Positions 17,107-25,785 of a stretch of DNA of 28,957 bases are shown in pieces; the first letter of the stretch is position 1, and each line of letters begins with the position of its first letter. The position numbers were made by a program, and so were the translations under genes. Below the pieces are notes generated by a model. That model was not told the origin of the DNA. It was given only the letters and a program-made list of their open reading frames with translations, and did not search any database. The stretch comes from CAYSPT01 sp964432985. GTDB taxonomy: Bacteria > Muiribacteriota > CAYSPT01. The DNA lies in assembly GCA_964432985.1 (NCBI GenBank), contig CAYSPT010000065.1, forward strand, positions 1 to 28,957. The letters run 5' to 3'.

Positions 17107-17123
17107 AGAATGACAAACATTCT
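17107..17123 (-). terminator. Weak candidate terminator of the macrodomain gene
   Basis: On the minus strand, AGAATG, loop TTTGT, CATTCT is followed by TTT. The six-pair stem is short, so this is only a suggestion. Confidence 0.3.
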
Positions 17124-17131
17124 CGCCATCC

Positions 17132-17638
17132 TCACTCCGATTCTCTTCTAGCTTCCGCCAATTCCGCAAGCGTTTGTTCGTATACGCTGAACGTGCCCCC
17201 GTCGAAAAGAACGAAACGGACCAGCTCTATCTCGGGATTTAGAGGAAGAAAATCCATGACCTCCCCCAGAGCCGCCCGGGCCGCCCGGGCAACCGGATAG
17301 CGGTAAGCGCCCGTGGAAATGGATGGAAACGCCACCGACCGGGCTTTCGCTTCCAGCGCTCTGTGGAGACTGTTACGGTAGGCGCTTCTCAACAAGGCTT
17401 CTTCGTTCACACCGCCGCCCCGCCAGATGGGGCCGACAGCGTGTATGACATGTTGAGCTTTCAGGTTTCCGCCTCCTGTGCGTTTCGCTCCCCCGGTTTC
17501 GCATCCCCCCAGTTTTCTGCACTCTTGCAGAATGGTCGGACCACCGGCGCGGTGGATGGCGCCGTCTACTCCGCCGCCGCCCAGTAAAGACCTGTTGGCG
17601 GCGTTGACGATGGCCTCGGTGTCCTGCCGGGTGATGTC
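17132..17638 (-). CDS. Macrodomain protein (ADP-ribose-binding, YmdB/MacroD type), N terminus lost in gap
   Basis: The frame is open from 17638, at the gap edge, to the stop at 17132, giving 168 visible residues; only perhaps 10-20 N-terminal residues are missing. It reads GDITRQDTEAIVNAANRSLL-like from the edge (first visible residue D). The ADP-ribose site is complete: NAAN, then GGGGVDGAIHRAGG, then VIHAVGP and the phosphate loop PSISTGAYRYP. These place it with MacroD/YmdB-type hydrolases, which remove ADP-ribose from proteins or deacetylate O-acetyl-ADP-ribose. The TGGAKRTGGGNL segment differs from the usual TGEAKITPGYNL. The GTG at 17410 is internal and not the real start. The gene is divergent from the giant SIS protein across the gap. 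Confidence 0.92.
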   Translation of the reverse strand, partial: DITRQDTEAIVNAANRSLLGGGGVDGAIHRAGGPTILQECRKLGGCETGGAKRTGGGNLKAQHVIHAVGPIWRGGGVNEEALLRSAYRNSLHRALEAKARSVAFPSISTGAYRYPVARAARAALGEVMDFLPLNPEIELVRFVLFDGGTFSVYEQTLAELAEARRESE

Positions 17639-17738
17639 NNNNNNNNNNNNNNNNNNNNNNNNNNNNNNNNNNNNNNNNNNNNNNNNNNNNNNNNNNNNNN
17701 NNNNNNNNNNNNNNNNNNNNNNNNNNNNNNNNNNNNNN
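17639..17738. other. Assembly gap (100 N)
   Basis: Exactly 100 N, a scaffold placeholder; true length is unknown. It hides the start of the macrodomain gene and probably promoter sequence between it and the giant SIS gene. Confidence 0.99.
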
Positions 17739-17815
17739 GCAGTAGATGTGGTTATTTTCGAACCGAAGTAGAATGATTAGTGAGCCTTTCAGGTCAAAAA
17801 TTGAGGTGTTTAACC

Positions 17816-20800
17816 GTGCAGATGTCCAGGATTTTGACCAATAACATTCCATCCAACCTGGTGAAGGCCGGCAGATTTTTCATGCAATCACCTCTGCGCG
17901 AATCCTGCCTCCCTCTTCTCCGGGGGTGTGCGCTTCAGCAGGCTGCTGACTTGTTTGATGTTCCTCGTTTTATGCTGGAAAATTATCTGGTTTCCAGTCC
18001 GGTGGAACCTGCGCCGGTCCTCGAACCGGATGACTCTTTTGGCTGGCTGTCATACCCGGCTTACCCTGCAGGGTGTTCCGTGGGCGGCGCTATCGCGGGT
18101 ATTTTCGGCTCCCTGGAAGAGATGCGCCGCGACAAGCCCCGTATCGTAGAGCACAACCGGCACATGATTCAGACAGTGCTGGAAATCACCTCCGAAGGTT
18201 CGGCAGCTGGTTATGATTCTCACGGCGTTTCACTGGTGGTGCTCGACCTGAAAACCGGTGATCTCGAACTGGTCCAGGCCAAGACGTCCGGCGACATTGA
18301 TGAGCGTGGCTACATGACTATAAACCAGCTTATTAAACAGAGGCCGGAAATCGAGACCGGTGAGGTCATGATTCTGGTGAACGGGGCTCAGACCCGGGCC
18401 GCCACCCAGGGTGACAATATGTATTCCCGGGCCAACGCCCATCTCCACTACGAGCTGATGACCCGTGAGATGTTTACCGATGTCATGACCGAGGAGGAGC
18501 GGATTCGTTTCCGAGAGGAATATCCGCTGCTGATCAACGAGATGGGTCCGTTCAATGTCGGACATAACGGAGACGTCAACAGCAAGATCAAGTGGGAACG
18601 GTACTTTTTCGATAAGGGTTTTACTACCGAGGCCGACTGCGACTCGAAGGAAATCCCACGCCTTGAGCGCAGCATATACGAATGCCTGCAGGCCGACCGG
18701 GTGCTTGGGACCGAGCAGCGGTTTCTGGCGTGGTTCGTCAAGGACTTGAAACGGTATCGCGTTCTTTCCGATGAGGTAGTGGTGGAAGAGCAGGGTATCG
18801 AAAGGCGCCTGGTGTTCAAGGAGCAGATGGAAGATGTGTTGGAAATTGCCCGGAACCTGAAAACCAGCGGTGCTTCGCTGGTGACGGTTGCCGGAGCGGT
18901 AGCCGCCCGACTGCTTTCGTTCTGCGATCCGACTTCCGTCTACGTTTTTGAAACCCTGACCAATATTCGTGAGCACACAGGCTCATACCTGCCGGTAACG
19001 ACGATCGTCAAAGGCCCAAAAGCGGGTGGGATGATAATCTACCGCGATGAGTCCGACGAGATGATTCCCCTGAAGTACGCATCGGACCTGTCCAACCTGC
19101 GCAATCGTATCAAGCAGTACAAGGACGAACGGCGTGAGGAAATTGACGTCGATTATATCACCTCCGGGGCCAAGGTCAAAATCCGTGACGGCAAGGTGGA
19201 TTATGTCGAGTTGGGGGAATGGCAGATAGCGGAGATACAGACAGGAGACGGGGGAACGGTCCCCGTCCTGGCCGTGTTCGACATTCTCAGCGGAACGAAG
19301 ATACAGGAAGGCATCAATGAAAGCCCCATCATAGATTACCGCCTGGAAGGACCCAGGAAAACCGCCGTGCTCAAGGCCGCCGGGCACCTGGTCGAATTGA
19401 GCCGGGTGGACAGGACCGTGGTGTACGACACCGTCCTGGGGAACATTATCTCCGGACCGACCTCGGTGCTGGGGAAACAGGTCAAATCGTTCCCCACCGA
19501 AGAAGATGTGGTGTACGCGGTTGATAACCAGTACGGAGCCGAAATTCTGTTGGCATACGTTACCCTGCTGCGCAACACCCGGAACCTGTTCGATTTCAGG
19601 ATGGATCATTACGGCCGTCTCAAAGGAGATGTACGGCTGAAGCTCGCCTCGCTGTTCAACCTGGACGGAAAACAGCTGGATGAGAAAAAGCTGCGACGCA
19701 TTCTGCGCAAGGTTACCATGATATACGGCCTCGGCGAAGGCACGTCGCGCAACACTCTGGGTATCGCTTTTTCCACTGCGAACCTGGAGGGTTTAAACGA
19801 CGTGGTCACCCAGGTGATGGAGTCGAACCTGGCCCGAACAGAGAAGCCGCACATGGATGAAAACACCCTGCTTCTTTTCGTGAGCAACTCCGGCGGTACC
19901 AAGCCGGTGGTGGCGCTTTCAGGGGAGATCATGGATGAACTGGGCGACCGGCTCGACCGGGGACCCTATATCTGGTCGGTCACCAACCTGATAACTTCAG
20001 AACTGGCCCGGATTTCGTCCCGGAGCCTGGGTGCCGCCGTGACCAATCTCCCGTGGGAAAAAGCGGTGGGCTCCACCTTTGCCGCCTTCACGGCGCTCCA
20101 GACCATTCTGACGTTTATCGTGTATCTTCATGAGGTGCGGGGGGCCATCAAACCCCGCCGGGCGCAGTACCTCTACCAGTGCCTGGCCAAGTTTCCCGAA
20201 GTGGCCCGCTCTACGCTTTCGTCGTCGCTGGCCAACGAGCGGGTGGAGGAGCTTGGTGAGTACATCGCCGGGAATAACCTGGACCTGTCGTTTATAGGTG
20301 CCCTGCAGGGATTTGACGCCACCGAGGGCGCCCTCAAGTTTGCCGAAATGGTCCAGCACCCGCGGGTTAAATTTTACTCCGGCGCCTACGATCAGCACGG
20401 GCAGCGGGCCACCTACCTGCGCGATCTGAGGACCAATCCCGGCAGCCTGCTGTTCATTCATATACCGAATCTGGAGACGTCCATCGGAAGCTGGATGGCG
20501 CAGCTGATCAAGGAGAACCAGCCCCGGGCAGGACGCATTGCCTGCATTGCGTGCGAGGAAGACATGCGTATTCTTGAGGAAAACGGGGCCGATTTCGTTA
20601 TCCCGTCTCCCACGGGAACATCAGACAACATGTTCGCCGACGCCCTGAGTAAAATGCTCCTGGACAACATGATTACCGAGGCCACCATTGAAAAGACGAA
20701 CCGGCTTGCCACCAGGATTTCTTCCTGGGGGCACCGTCTCCTGGACCTGGCGGCGGAACGTGATTCTCAGGAGATATTCAGAATACAAAAAGAATTGACC

Positions 20801-22531
20801 GTATACTTCCGGAACTTCAAACGTTACTCGGAAGGGGACTACCATTCCGAGATGCGGCGTCAGAAGACCATGGACCTGGAACGCCAGTTGTCCGAGGGCC
20901 GGATTTCCGTGGAGGACCGTGAAGATTCCCTGGGAACCATATACAAGACAAGCCGGCGGGTGAGCATGGTGCCTGCCAGCACGAGGGACCGGATCAACGA
21001 TCTCTTCAAGGTCCTGCTCGAGTGCGATTCGTCCGGGAGCGAGGACAGGAAACTGTTCTATTCACTCCTCGACGACCTGATACTGGAATTTTCAGACCGC
21101 TCCCTGGCCATGCGTTTGTCCGACGAACGTTACTTTGATAATCCGCCCAAGGCCCGGGTGGCTGTACATTACCAGGGTGTGGCCAAGCTTATCGGCTGCA
21201 ACCCGATCAAACCGGACAATATTGCCAAGTTTCAACAGGGATGGGGAATTCAGAGTTTTGTCCTCCCGCCGGGCCGGCGGCTCTCAGACGCGGTCTACAA
21301 TCTCCCGGGAGTGCTGGAACGCCTGGTGGATGTTACCCGCGGCCGCTGCTCCAGGGAAATAATCGTCGAAGAGTCCAGGGCGTTGACGAAGATCGGCTTT
21401 TCACGCCGACAGGTGGCGAAGATCCAGTCTTTTCTCGATATTGTCGATGTCAGGGACATCTTCCGTGTTCAGCCCTGTTTTACCCGGGAAGGCACCTGGC
21501 GATTCTGCCGTATTCAGCCGGGGGATTGCTGCAGCGTGGAAGACGTTAACCCGGATAAAGAAAGAGTGGTTTCCCGGGAGTTCGTCCAGATAATAACCGG
21601 GCTCTCCGAGCCCGTAGTTCATATATCGGGAAGAATCTACAAGCTCGGCCTGGAGCTGGCCATCGTCGATAAGTACGGCGATCTGGATCAGATAATGGTC
21701 ATCCAGGGAAGACCTCGTATCCTGTCGCGTAAGCAGGCTTCGCACCTGGCCCGCACCAGTCCTTACCTGAACAGCAAGATCGCTTTCGTACTGGAATGGT
21801 TGAGCGACATGCCGCGCAAGAGGATCGTCAGCTACATGCGGCGGATCCATCCGGCTCACTACCTGCTGCTGGAGCGCCGTGACCTGGTACACCGTATCGA
21901 ACTTCTGGAGCGGAAGCGCAAGCAACTGGAGAAGATTAAGTTCAAGGAAGAGATTTCCCAGATAGTTCCCGATCTTTTCCAAATCGGTCTCGATGACCTG
22001 TACACCATGAAAAACGTGTTTAAAGCGGTAAATTCCATCCGGGGTATGGCGATTTACCAGGTTGAAATCCGCAGTGTCCAGAACGAGATAGAGTGGCTGG
22101 CGCAGCGGGACCTGTCCCGCACCACCGGGCTGGCAGCCACCATGAAATCGTCCTATGACAACCCGGATTTTCTGAGAGGCACCAAGCGGATCGCCGCCTA
22201 CGGCGGGCGCCTTAAAATGGGTTATGGCAAGGACGACGCTCCCACCATCATCATCCCCGTGTGGAATGATGAAAACGTTATCATCGAACTGCTGCTGCTG
22301 CATCCCGAAATACGTGACGATATGCCGGTAGCAGAAAAAATAGGAACACTGGGAGACAAGTATCACCGGATTATCGACCACGTCACCGAATACGTCGTGT
22401 GGGATGATAAGTACCTGCAGGACATTACCATGGTCGATCTTATGATGCTCAGCGATGAGGAGATCGCCAACGACCGCATAATCCCGGCCATCAGGAAACG
22501 TTCGGGCAGGAGACATAAGTCAATCGATTGA
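17816..22531 (+). CDS. Giant GlmS-like protein: degenerate glutamine amidotransferase + two SIS domains + long unknown C-terminal region
   Basis: About 1571 aa from GTG 17816 (GAGGTG seven bases upstream; GTG 17780 and ATG 17822 are alternatives). E. coli GlmS, which makes glucosamine-6-phosphate, has 609 aa. Residues about 87-475 resemble its class-II glutaminase: AGIFG (94-98), GYDSHG (132-137), TRAATQG (193-199), NAHLH (207-211), HNGD (250-253) and an Asp near 274-276. SIS 1 (about 635-785) has GTS (642-644) and SNSGGT (690-695). SIS 2 (about 825-955) has TEGALKFAE (K841, E844) and H861, which align with GlmS K485, E488 and H504. No DQPRNLAKSVTVE-type tail is present. Residues about 960-1571 are charged and partly coiled-coil (around 1355-1385), of no family I know. 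There is an 86-residue leader before the amidotransferase domain. No signal peptide or membrane segment is evident. The domain match is by eye; the reaction is unknown. Confidence 0.75.
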   Translation: MQMSRILTNNIPSNLVKAGRFFMQSPLRESCLPLLRGCALQQAADLFDVPRFMLENYLVSSPVEPAPVLEPDDSFGWLSYPAYPAGCSVGGAIAGIFGSLEEMRRDKPRIVEHNRHMIQTVLEITSEGSAAGYDSHGVSLVVLDLKTGDLELVQAKTSGDIDERGYMTINQLIKQRPEIETGEVMILVNGAQTRAATQGDNMYSRANAHLHYELMTREMFTDVMTEEERIRFREEYPLLINEMGPFNVGHNGDVNSKIKWERYFFDKGFTTEADCDSKEIPRLERSIYECLQADRVLGTEQRFLAWFVKDLKRYRVLSDEVVVEEQGIERRLVFKEQMEDVLEIARNLKTSGASLVTVAGAVAARLLSFCDPTSVYVFETLTNIREHTGSYLPVTTIVKGPKAGGMIIYRDESDEMIPLKYASDLSNLRNRIKQYKDERREEIDVDYITSGAKVKIRDGKVDYVELGEWQIAEIQTGDGGTVPVLAVFDILSGTKIQEGINESPIIDYRLEGPRKTAVLKAAGHLVELSRVDRTVVYDTVLGNIISGPTSVLGKQVKSFPTEEDVVYAVDNQYGAEILLAYVTLLRNTRNLFDFRMDHYGRLKGDVRLKLASLFNLDGKQLDEKKLRRILRKVTMIYGLGEGTSRNTLGIAFSTANLEGLNDVVTQVMESNLARTEKPHMDENTLLLFVSNSGGTKPVVALSGEIMDELGDRLDRGPYIWSVTNLITSELARISSRSLGAAVTNLPWEKAVGSTFAAFTALQTILTFIVYLHEVRGAIKPRRAQYLYQCLAKFPEVARSTLSSSLANERVEELGEYIAGNNLDLSFIGALQGFDATEGALKFAEMVQHPRVKFYSGAYDQHGQRATYLRDLRTNPGSLLFIHIPNLETSIGSWMAQLIKENQPRAGRIACIACEEDMRILEENGADFVIPSPTGTSDNMFADALSKMLLDNMITEATIEKTNRLATRISSWGHRLLDLAAERDSQEIFRIQKELTVYFRNFKRYSEGDYHSEMRRQKTMDLERQLSEGRISVEDREDSLGTIYKTSRRVSMVPASTRDRINDLFKVLLECDSSGSEDRKLFYSLLDDLILEFSDRSLAMRLSDERYFDNPPKARVAVHYQGVAKLIGCNPIKPDNIAKFQQGWGIQSFVLPPGRRLSDAVYNLPGVLERLVDVTRGRCSREIIVEESRALTKIGFSRRQVAKIQSFLDIVDVRDIFRVQPCFTREGTWRFCRIQPGDCCSVEDVNPDKERVVSREFVQIITGLSEPVVHISGRIYKLGLELAIVDKYGDLDQIMVIQGRPRILSRKQASHLARTSPYLNSKIAFVLEWLSDMPRKRIVSYMRRIHPAHYLLLERRDLVHRIELLERKRKQLEKIKFKEEISQIVPDLFQIGLDDLYTMKNVFKAVNSIRGMAIYQVEIRSVQNEIEWLAQRDLSRTTGLAATMKSSYDNPDFLRGTKRIAAYGGRLKMGYGKDDAPTIIIPVWNDENVIIELLLLHPEIRDDMPVAEKIGTLGDKYHRIIDHVTEYVVWDDKYLQDITMVDLMMLSDEEIANDRIIPAIRKRSGRRHKSID

Positions 22532-22549
22532 CGCGGTTCACCTAGGGGT

Positions 22550-22863
22550 TAATCTCTTCCGAGCAGGATGAGTGTCATATCGTCAAAACGACTACCGTTG
22601 GGGTCTAATCTCTTCCGAGCAGGATGAGTGTCATATCGTCAAAACGACTACCGTTGGGGTNNNNNNNNNNNNNNNNNNNNNNNNNNNNNNNNNNNNNNNN
22701 NNNNNNNNNNNNNNNNNNNNNNNNNNNNNNNNNNNNNNNNNNNNNNNNNNNNNNNNNNNNTAATCTCTTCCGAGCAGGATGAGTGTCATATCGTCAAAAC
22801 GACTACCGTTGGGGTCTAATCTCTTCCGAGCAGGATGAGTGTCATATCGTCAAAACGACTACC
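22550..22863. repeat. 56-bp tandem repeats derived from the 3' end of the PP2C gene
   Basis: Copies start at 22550, 22606, 22761 and 22817, the second and third separated by a 100-N gap. The rightmost copy (22817-22863) is the real last 47 bp of the phosphatase CDS, encoding GSRFDDMTLILLGRD. The others repeat it with nine extra bases per unit. Copies are identical over the shared length. No variable spacers exist. This may be a true minisatellite or an assembly artefact at the contig ends. Confidence 0.9.
22661..22760. other. Assembly gap (100 N) inside the 56-bp repeat
   Basis: Exactly 100 N, flanked on both sides by the same repeat unit, so the copy number is unresolved and the join between the giant gene and the phosphatase gene is not secure. 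Confidence 0.99.
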
Positions 22864-24591
22864 TCCATGTGAAAACGACTGCACTTCCTGCAGCAGCCCC
22901 GTCCCCAGGTCATCGCAGGTCTGTAAGCGGTTCTTCTGGAAGTAGTCGGACACCCGCGTTTTGGAAAAGCTCTCTCCCTTGGGGTTGAGGCAGTCGGAGA
23001 GGCCATCGGTAAACAGGAGCAACCGGTCTCCCGGGTTCAACTGCAGCGTTTCCTGTTCATACGTGGCTTCCTTGAACAGGCCTACCGGGAAACCGCCTTT
23101 CATCAGCGGCTCCGGTTCCTCAAAGTTTTTTCCGCTTCTGAACGGAGGTTCGTGACCGGCCCGCGAATAGGTGAAGGTGCCCTTTTTCGGATCGAGAATG
23201 CCGTAGACCATGGTGATGTAATGGTCGCTGGAGAGCTCGTGGGCCAGTATATTGTTGAGCCTGGTGAGAAATTGCGCCGGTTCGCGCGCGGTCATGCATA
23301 AAGCCCGGGCCTGTACCTTTGAAGTGGCGGCTATCAGAGCGGCGGGAATACCTTTGCCCGAAACATCCGCGATCAGTATCCCCCAGGAGCTGTCATCCAG
23401 GGGGATGAAGTCATAGTAATCGCCGCCCACCATCTTGGCGAAAGACAGTGAAGCAGTGATTTGGAAACCGCGTATTTGGGGAGGTTCGTCAGGCAGCAGA
23501 CCGTACTGGATTTCGCGGGCCAACTCCAGGTCACGCTGGAGTTTGTCCCGTTCCAGGGATTCCTGGTACATGATGGCGTTTTCCACCGAGGTAGCGGCCT
23601 GGGTGGCGATGGCTCTGAGCACCGGCAGCACTTTTTCGTCCAGGGTGTTGTGCCTGGGTATGACGTCCAGGTACATGGCTCCCAACAGTTTCTGGTATCC
23701 TTGAAACGGCAGACAAATTACGGCTGCCGAGTCGCTTTCCGCCAGCCCGTGTACCGACATACCTACCTGGGAGCGGGTGTAAATGCAGGCCGTCCCGGAT
23801 GAAAAAGTCTCCTTGGCAAGCTCCTCACGGATTTCCTGGGGAGAGCCTTTCTCGAATTTTTGGCCCCGTTCCCGGACCACCTCTACGGTGAGGGTATCTT
23901 CTTCATTGGCGAGAAACACCACTCCCCGGCTGGCTTCGACACTCTCCATAATGAGATCGGTGCACACCTCGAGAATCTGATTCACATCAAACATGGAATG
24001 GATGATGTACCCCAGCCTGATGAGAACCGTTTGTGCCTGCAAGGCTCTGCCGATACCTTCGGCATCCTTGAACAGCTTTTTAACCTGTTCCGAAAGGTCC
24101 ATCAAGTCATTTTTGAGGAAGATGAGAGCAGAGCTGTTCTGGTAGGCGCCACGAAGGCGGACGGCTACGGAACGGACCCTGGTTTCAATCCGCTCAAGGG
24201 CATTGAGAAGCAGTTTTGATTCCTCGGCCGACTCCGACATGATGTTCCGGACGGTGCTGACCATGTCCTTGATCTGCTTCTGGGATATTTTGACTTTCTC
24301 TTCTTCTTCCAGCTTAAAATAGAGCCGGGCTGGCTCTATCAGTATTTCGTCTCCATCCTCCAGCAGCTTTTCCTGTATCTTGACGCCGTTGACGAATGTC
24401 CCGTTAGTCGATTCAAGATCTCGTATAAGGAAACCATCTTCCACCGCTTTAATTTTCGCGTGCTGCCGGGACACTTTGATGACGGGAATCATGATGTCGT
24501 TGGTTGTCCCCCGGCCGATGGTAATGCCGTCCGAGTCGATGGCAAAGTCCTGTCTGGGCTCGTTCTTCAAGATCAGGACGAGCTTGGCCAT
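22816..24591 (-). CDS. FHA-GAF-SpoIIE-type PP2C serine phosphatase
   Basis: 591 aa, cytoplasmic. The N-terminal FHA domain (about 1-95) has IGRGTTND, SRQHAKI and STNGTFVNG, the phosphothreonine-binding set. A helical linker is followed by a GAF sensor domain (about 200-350). The C-terminal PPM phosphatase of the SpoIIE/RsbU class begins LAREIQYGLLPDEPP and has metal-site motifs GGDYYD, ADVSGKG, FTDGLSD and RFDDMTL. Such enzymes dephosphorylate STAS anti-sigma antagonists; two STAS proteins (8322-8645, 16022-16378) are in the window, though not adjacent. The FHA domain suggests input from a Ser/Thr kinase. ATG 24591 follows a GGGGG-rich ribosome site. It is 40 bp downstream of the gene at 24632-25568, so it is probably in the same transcript. 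Its 3' end is the source of the 56-bp tandem repeats. Confidence 0.93.
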   Translation of the reverse strand: MAKLVLILKNEPRQDFAIDSDGITIGRGTTNDIMIPVIKVSRQHAKIKAVEDGFLIRDLESTNGTFVNGVKIQEKLLEDGDEILIEPARLYFKLEEEEKVKISQKQIKDMVSTVRNIMSESAEESKLLLNALERIETRVRSVAVRLRGAYQNSSALIFLKNDLMDLSEQVKKLFKDAEGIGRALQAQTVLIRLGYIIHSMFDVNQILEVCTDLIMESVEASRGVVFLANEEDTLTVEVVRERGQKFEKGSPQEIREELAKETFSSGTACIYTRSQVGMSVHGLAESDSAAVICLPFQGYQKLLGAMYLDVIPRHNTLDEKVLPVLRAIATQAATSVENAIMYQESLERDKLQRDLELAREIQYGLLPDEPPQIRGFQITASLSFAKMVGGDYYDFIPLDDSSWGILIADVSGKGIPAALIAATSKVQARALCMTAREPAQFLTRLNNILAHELSSDHYITMVYGILDPKKGTFTYSRAGHEPPFRSGKNFEEPEPLMKGGFPVGLFKEATYEQETLQLNPGDRLLLFTDGLSDCLNPKGESFSKTRVSDYFQKNRLQTCDDLGTGLLQEVQSFSHGGSRFDDMTLILLGRD

Positions 24592-24631
24592 GTGTAAAGC
24601 CCCCTTTTTCTACGTGTACGTCTGCTGCAGG

Positions 24632-25568
24632 TTATCGTGGTACATCTTGCATGATGACCAGGCGGTCGAATCCCCGCTCCGTTACTCCCGCGGGTAACGT
24701 AGTATTTTCCATCAGAATGGCGTTGCTTGTCAAGATAAGATCTGTTTCCATCGCCGGATGCTTCAACCACAGCACGTTACCGGCGCACTCACGTGAGCAG
24801 GCAGTGACAAAAAAAGTTTCTCCGGTTTCAGAGGCGGCTGCCACGAAGGGGCAGAGCCTGGTCATGGTCACCACCAGGTAGGGGTGGTACAGTGAACCCT
24901 GCACCGGCCAATTCGAGAAATCGTCTTCAAGGCCCTGCGCCAGGTTGTCCAGCTCGACCCGGGTGCATCCGTGCCGTACCAGGAAATCAGCCGCTTCCCT
25001 TGTTGCCAGGCCGCCTCGCTTGAAACAGCTGGCAGTGGCTGTGTTGGTGGAAGCTATAAATGTCTGAAGGCCGGGGGACCGGCGCTGCTGCCACAGGAGC
25101 CGTCCGGCAACGGGCACNNNNNNNNNNNNNNNNNNNNNNNNNNNNNNNNNNNNNNNNNNNNNNNNNNNNNNNNNNNNNNNNNNNNNNNNNNNNNNNNNNN
25201 NNNNNNNNNNNNNNNNNATGGGGTTCCTTCGAGTGCTGATGGGATCTCTCCGAGTGCTGCGGCGGGAACGAGCAGAGATAGTGAAGCAGCCCCCAGTCGT
25301 TGCAGATCACTTCAAAAGCAGGAAGCAAGGATGCGCAGTGTTCGATCAGGGAAATCGCAGTATCCCAGCAGCACGTGGAGAGCGGCGGGGTCAGGAGAGA
25401 AAAACCGCAGCTTAGCGACCGGGTCTGTTCAACGGCCTGCTGAAGCTCGATGGTGGAAGGAAGAAGATTCTCGCAAAACTCCTCACCGAAATAGATTCTT
25501 TGATACCCGGCAACATCGTCTCCGTCAGGAACAGCCTGTCTTCCCACGTAAAGGGCCCGCTCTATCAT
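24632..25568 (-). CDS. Unrecognised cytoplasmic protein paired with the U32 gene, interrupted by an assembly gap
   Basis: Two open stretches in the same direction are read as one gene across the 100-N gap. The N-terminal part (25568 to 25218, about 117 residues) starts MIERALYVGRQAVPDGDD and contains EFCENLLPS and VICNDWGLLHYL. The C-terminal part (25117 to 24632) starts VPVAGRLLWQQRRSPG and ends RGFDRLVIMQDVPR. The NDWG and GRLL motifs look like parts of one conserved protein, but I cannot name the family. ATG 25568, with GGGGAACGG upstream, is preferred to ATG 25613, because the latter lies inside the inserted repeat element. Several cysteines (STCCWD, ACSRECAGN) might bind metal. It follows the U32 gene and precedes the phosphatase gene. 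Confidence 0.6.
25118..25217. other. Assembly gap (100 N)
   Basis: Exactly 100 N inside the U32-associated gene. The right flank (25218-25259) has two imperfect 21-bp repeats ending CGAGTGCTG, so a longer tandem repeat may have broken the assembly here. Confidence 0.99.
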
Positions 25569-25590
25569 TGGTTCCGTTCCCCGTTCAGAT

Positions 25591-25785
25591 ATCCCGAATA
25601 ATTCACAAAGCATTCTGCTGCAGCTCGAAACTGACCACAGCTACTACGTTGCAGTGCGCTAAAGCGCATGCGAAAAAGGTCCTCAACGTACCTACCGGTA
25701 CGCCTCCGGTTCTTTTTCATCGTGCGCCTTGTATCTGCAGCCATTTTCTTCGCCTCGCTAAAAAGGTTCATGAATTATTCGGGAT
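25591..25785. mobile_element. 195-bp element with 15-bp terminal inverted repeats (MITE/REP-like)
   Basis: ATCCCGAATAATTCA (25591-25605) and its exact complement TGAATTATTCGGGAT (25771-25785) bound the element. Inside are smaller palindromes, such as GCGCT-AA-AGCGC and CGTACC-TACC-GGTACG. The minus strand gives a 68-aa ORF (25565-25771) rich in KKNRRRTG that I judge spurious. The right end overlaps the last codons and supplies the TAA stop of the U32 gene. The left end sits just upstream of the next gene. No transposase is encoded, so any movement would need help from elsewhere. Confidence 0.8.

Noticed and set aside
17132..17410. Macrodomain gene starting at GTG 17410
   Set aside because: The same frame continues upstream to the gap with the NAAN and GGGGVDGAIH motifs, so 17410 is an internal valine codon.
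21401..22516. 371-aa minus-strand ORF inside the giant gene
   Set aside because: It is fully antisense to a frame with clear domain motifs, has no recognisable domain, and is a shadow expected from GC-rich codon use.
22550..22863. CRISPR array
   Set aside because: Units are contiguous direct repeats with no spacers, and they derive from the phosphatase coding sequence.
25565..25771. 68-aa minus-strand ORF with KKNRRRTG
   Set aside because: It lies almost entirely inside the inverted-repeat element, overlaps the start of the next gene, and looks like a translated repeat.
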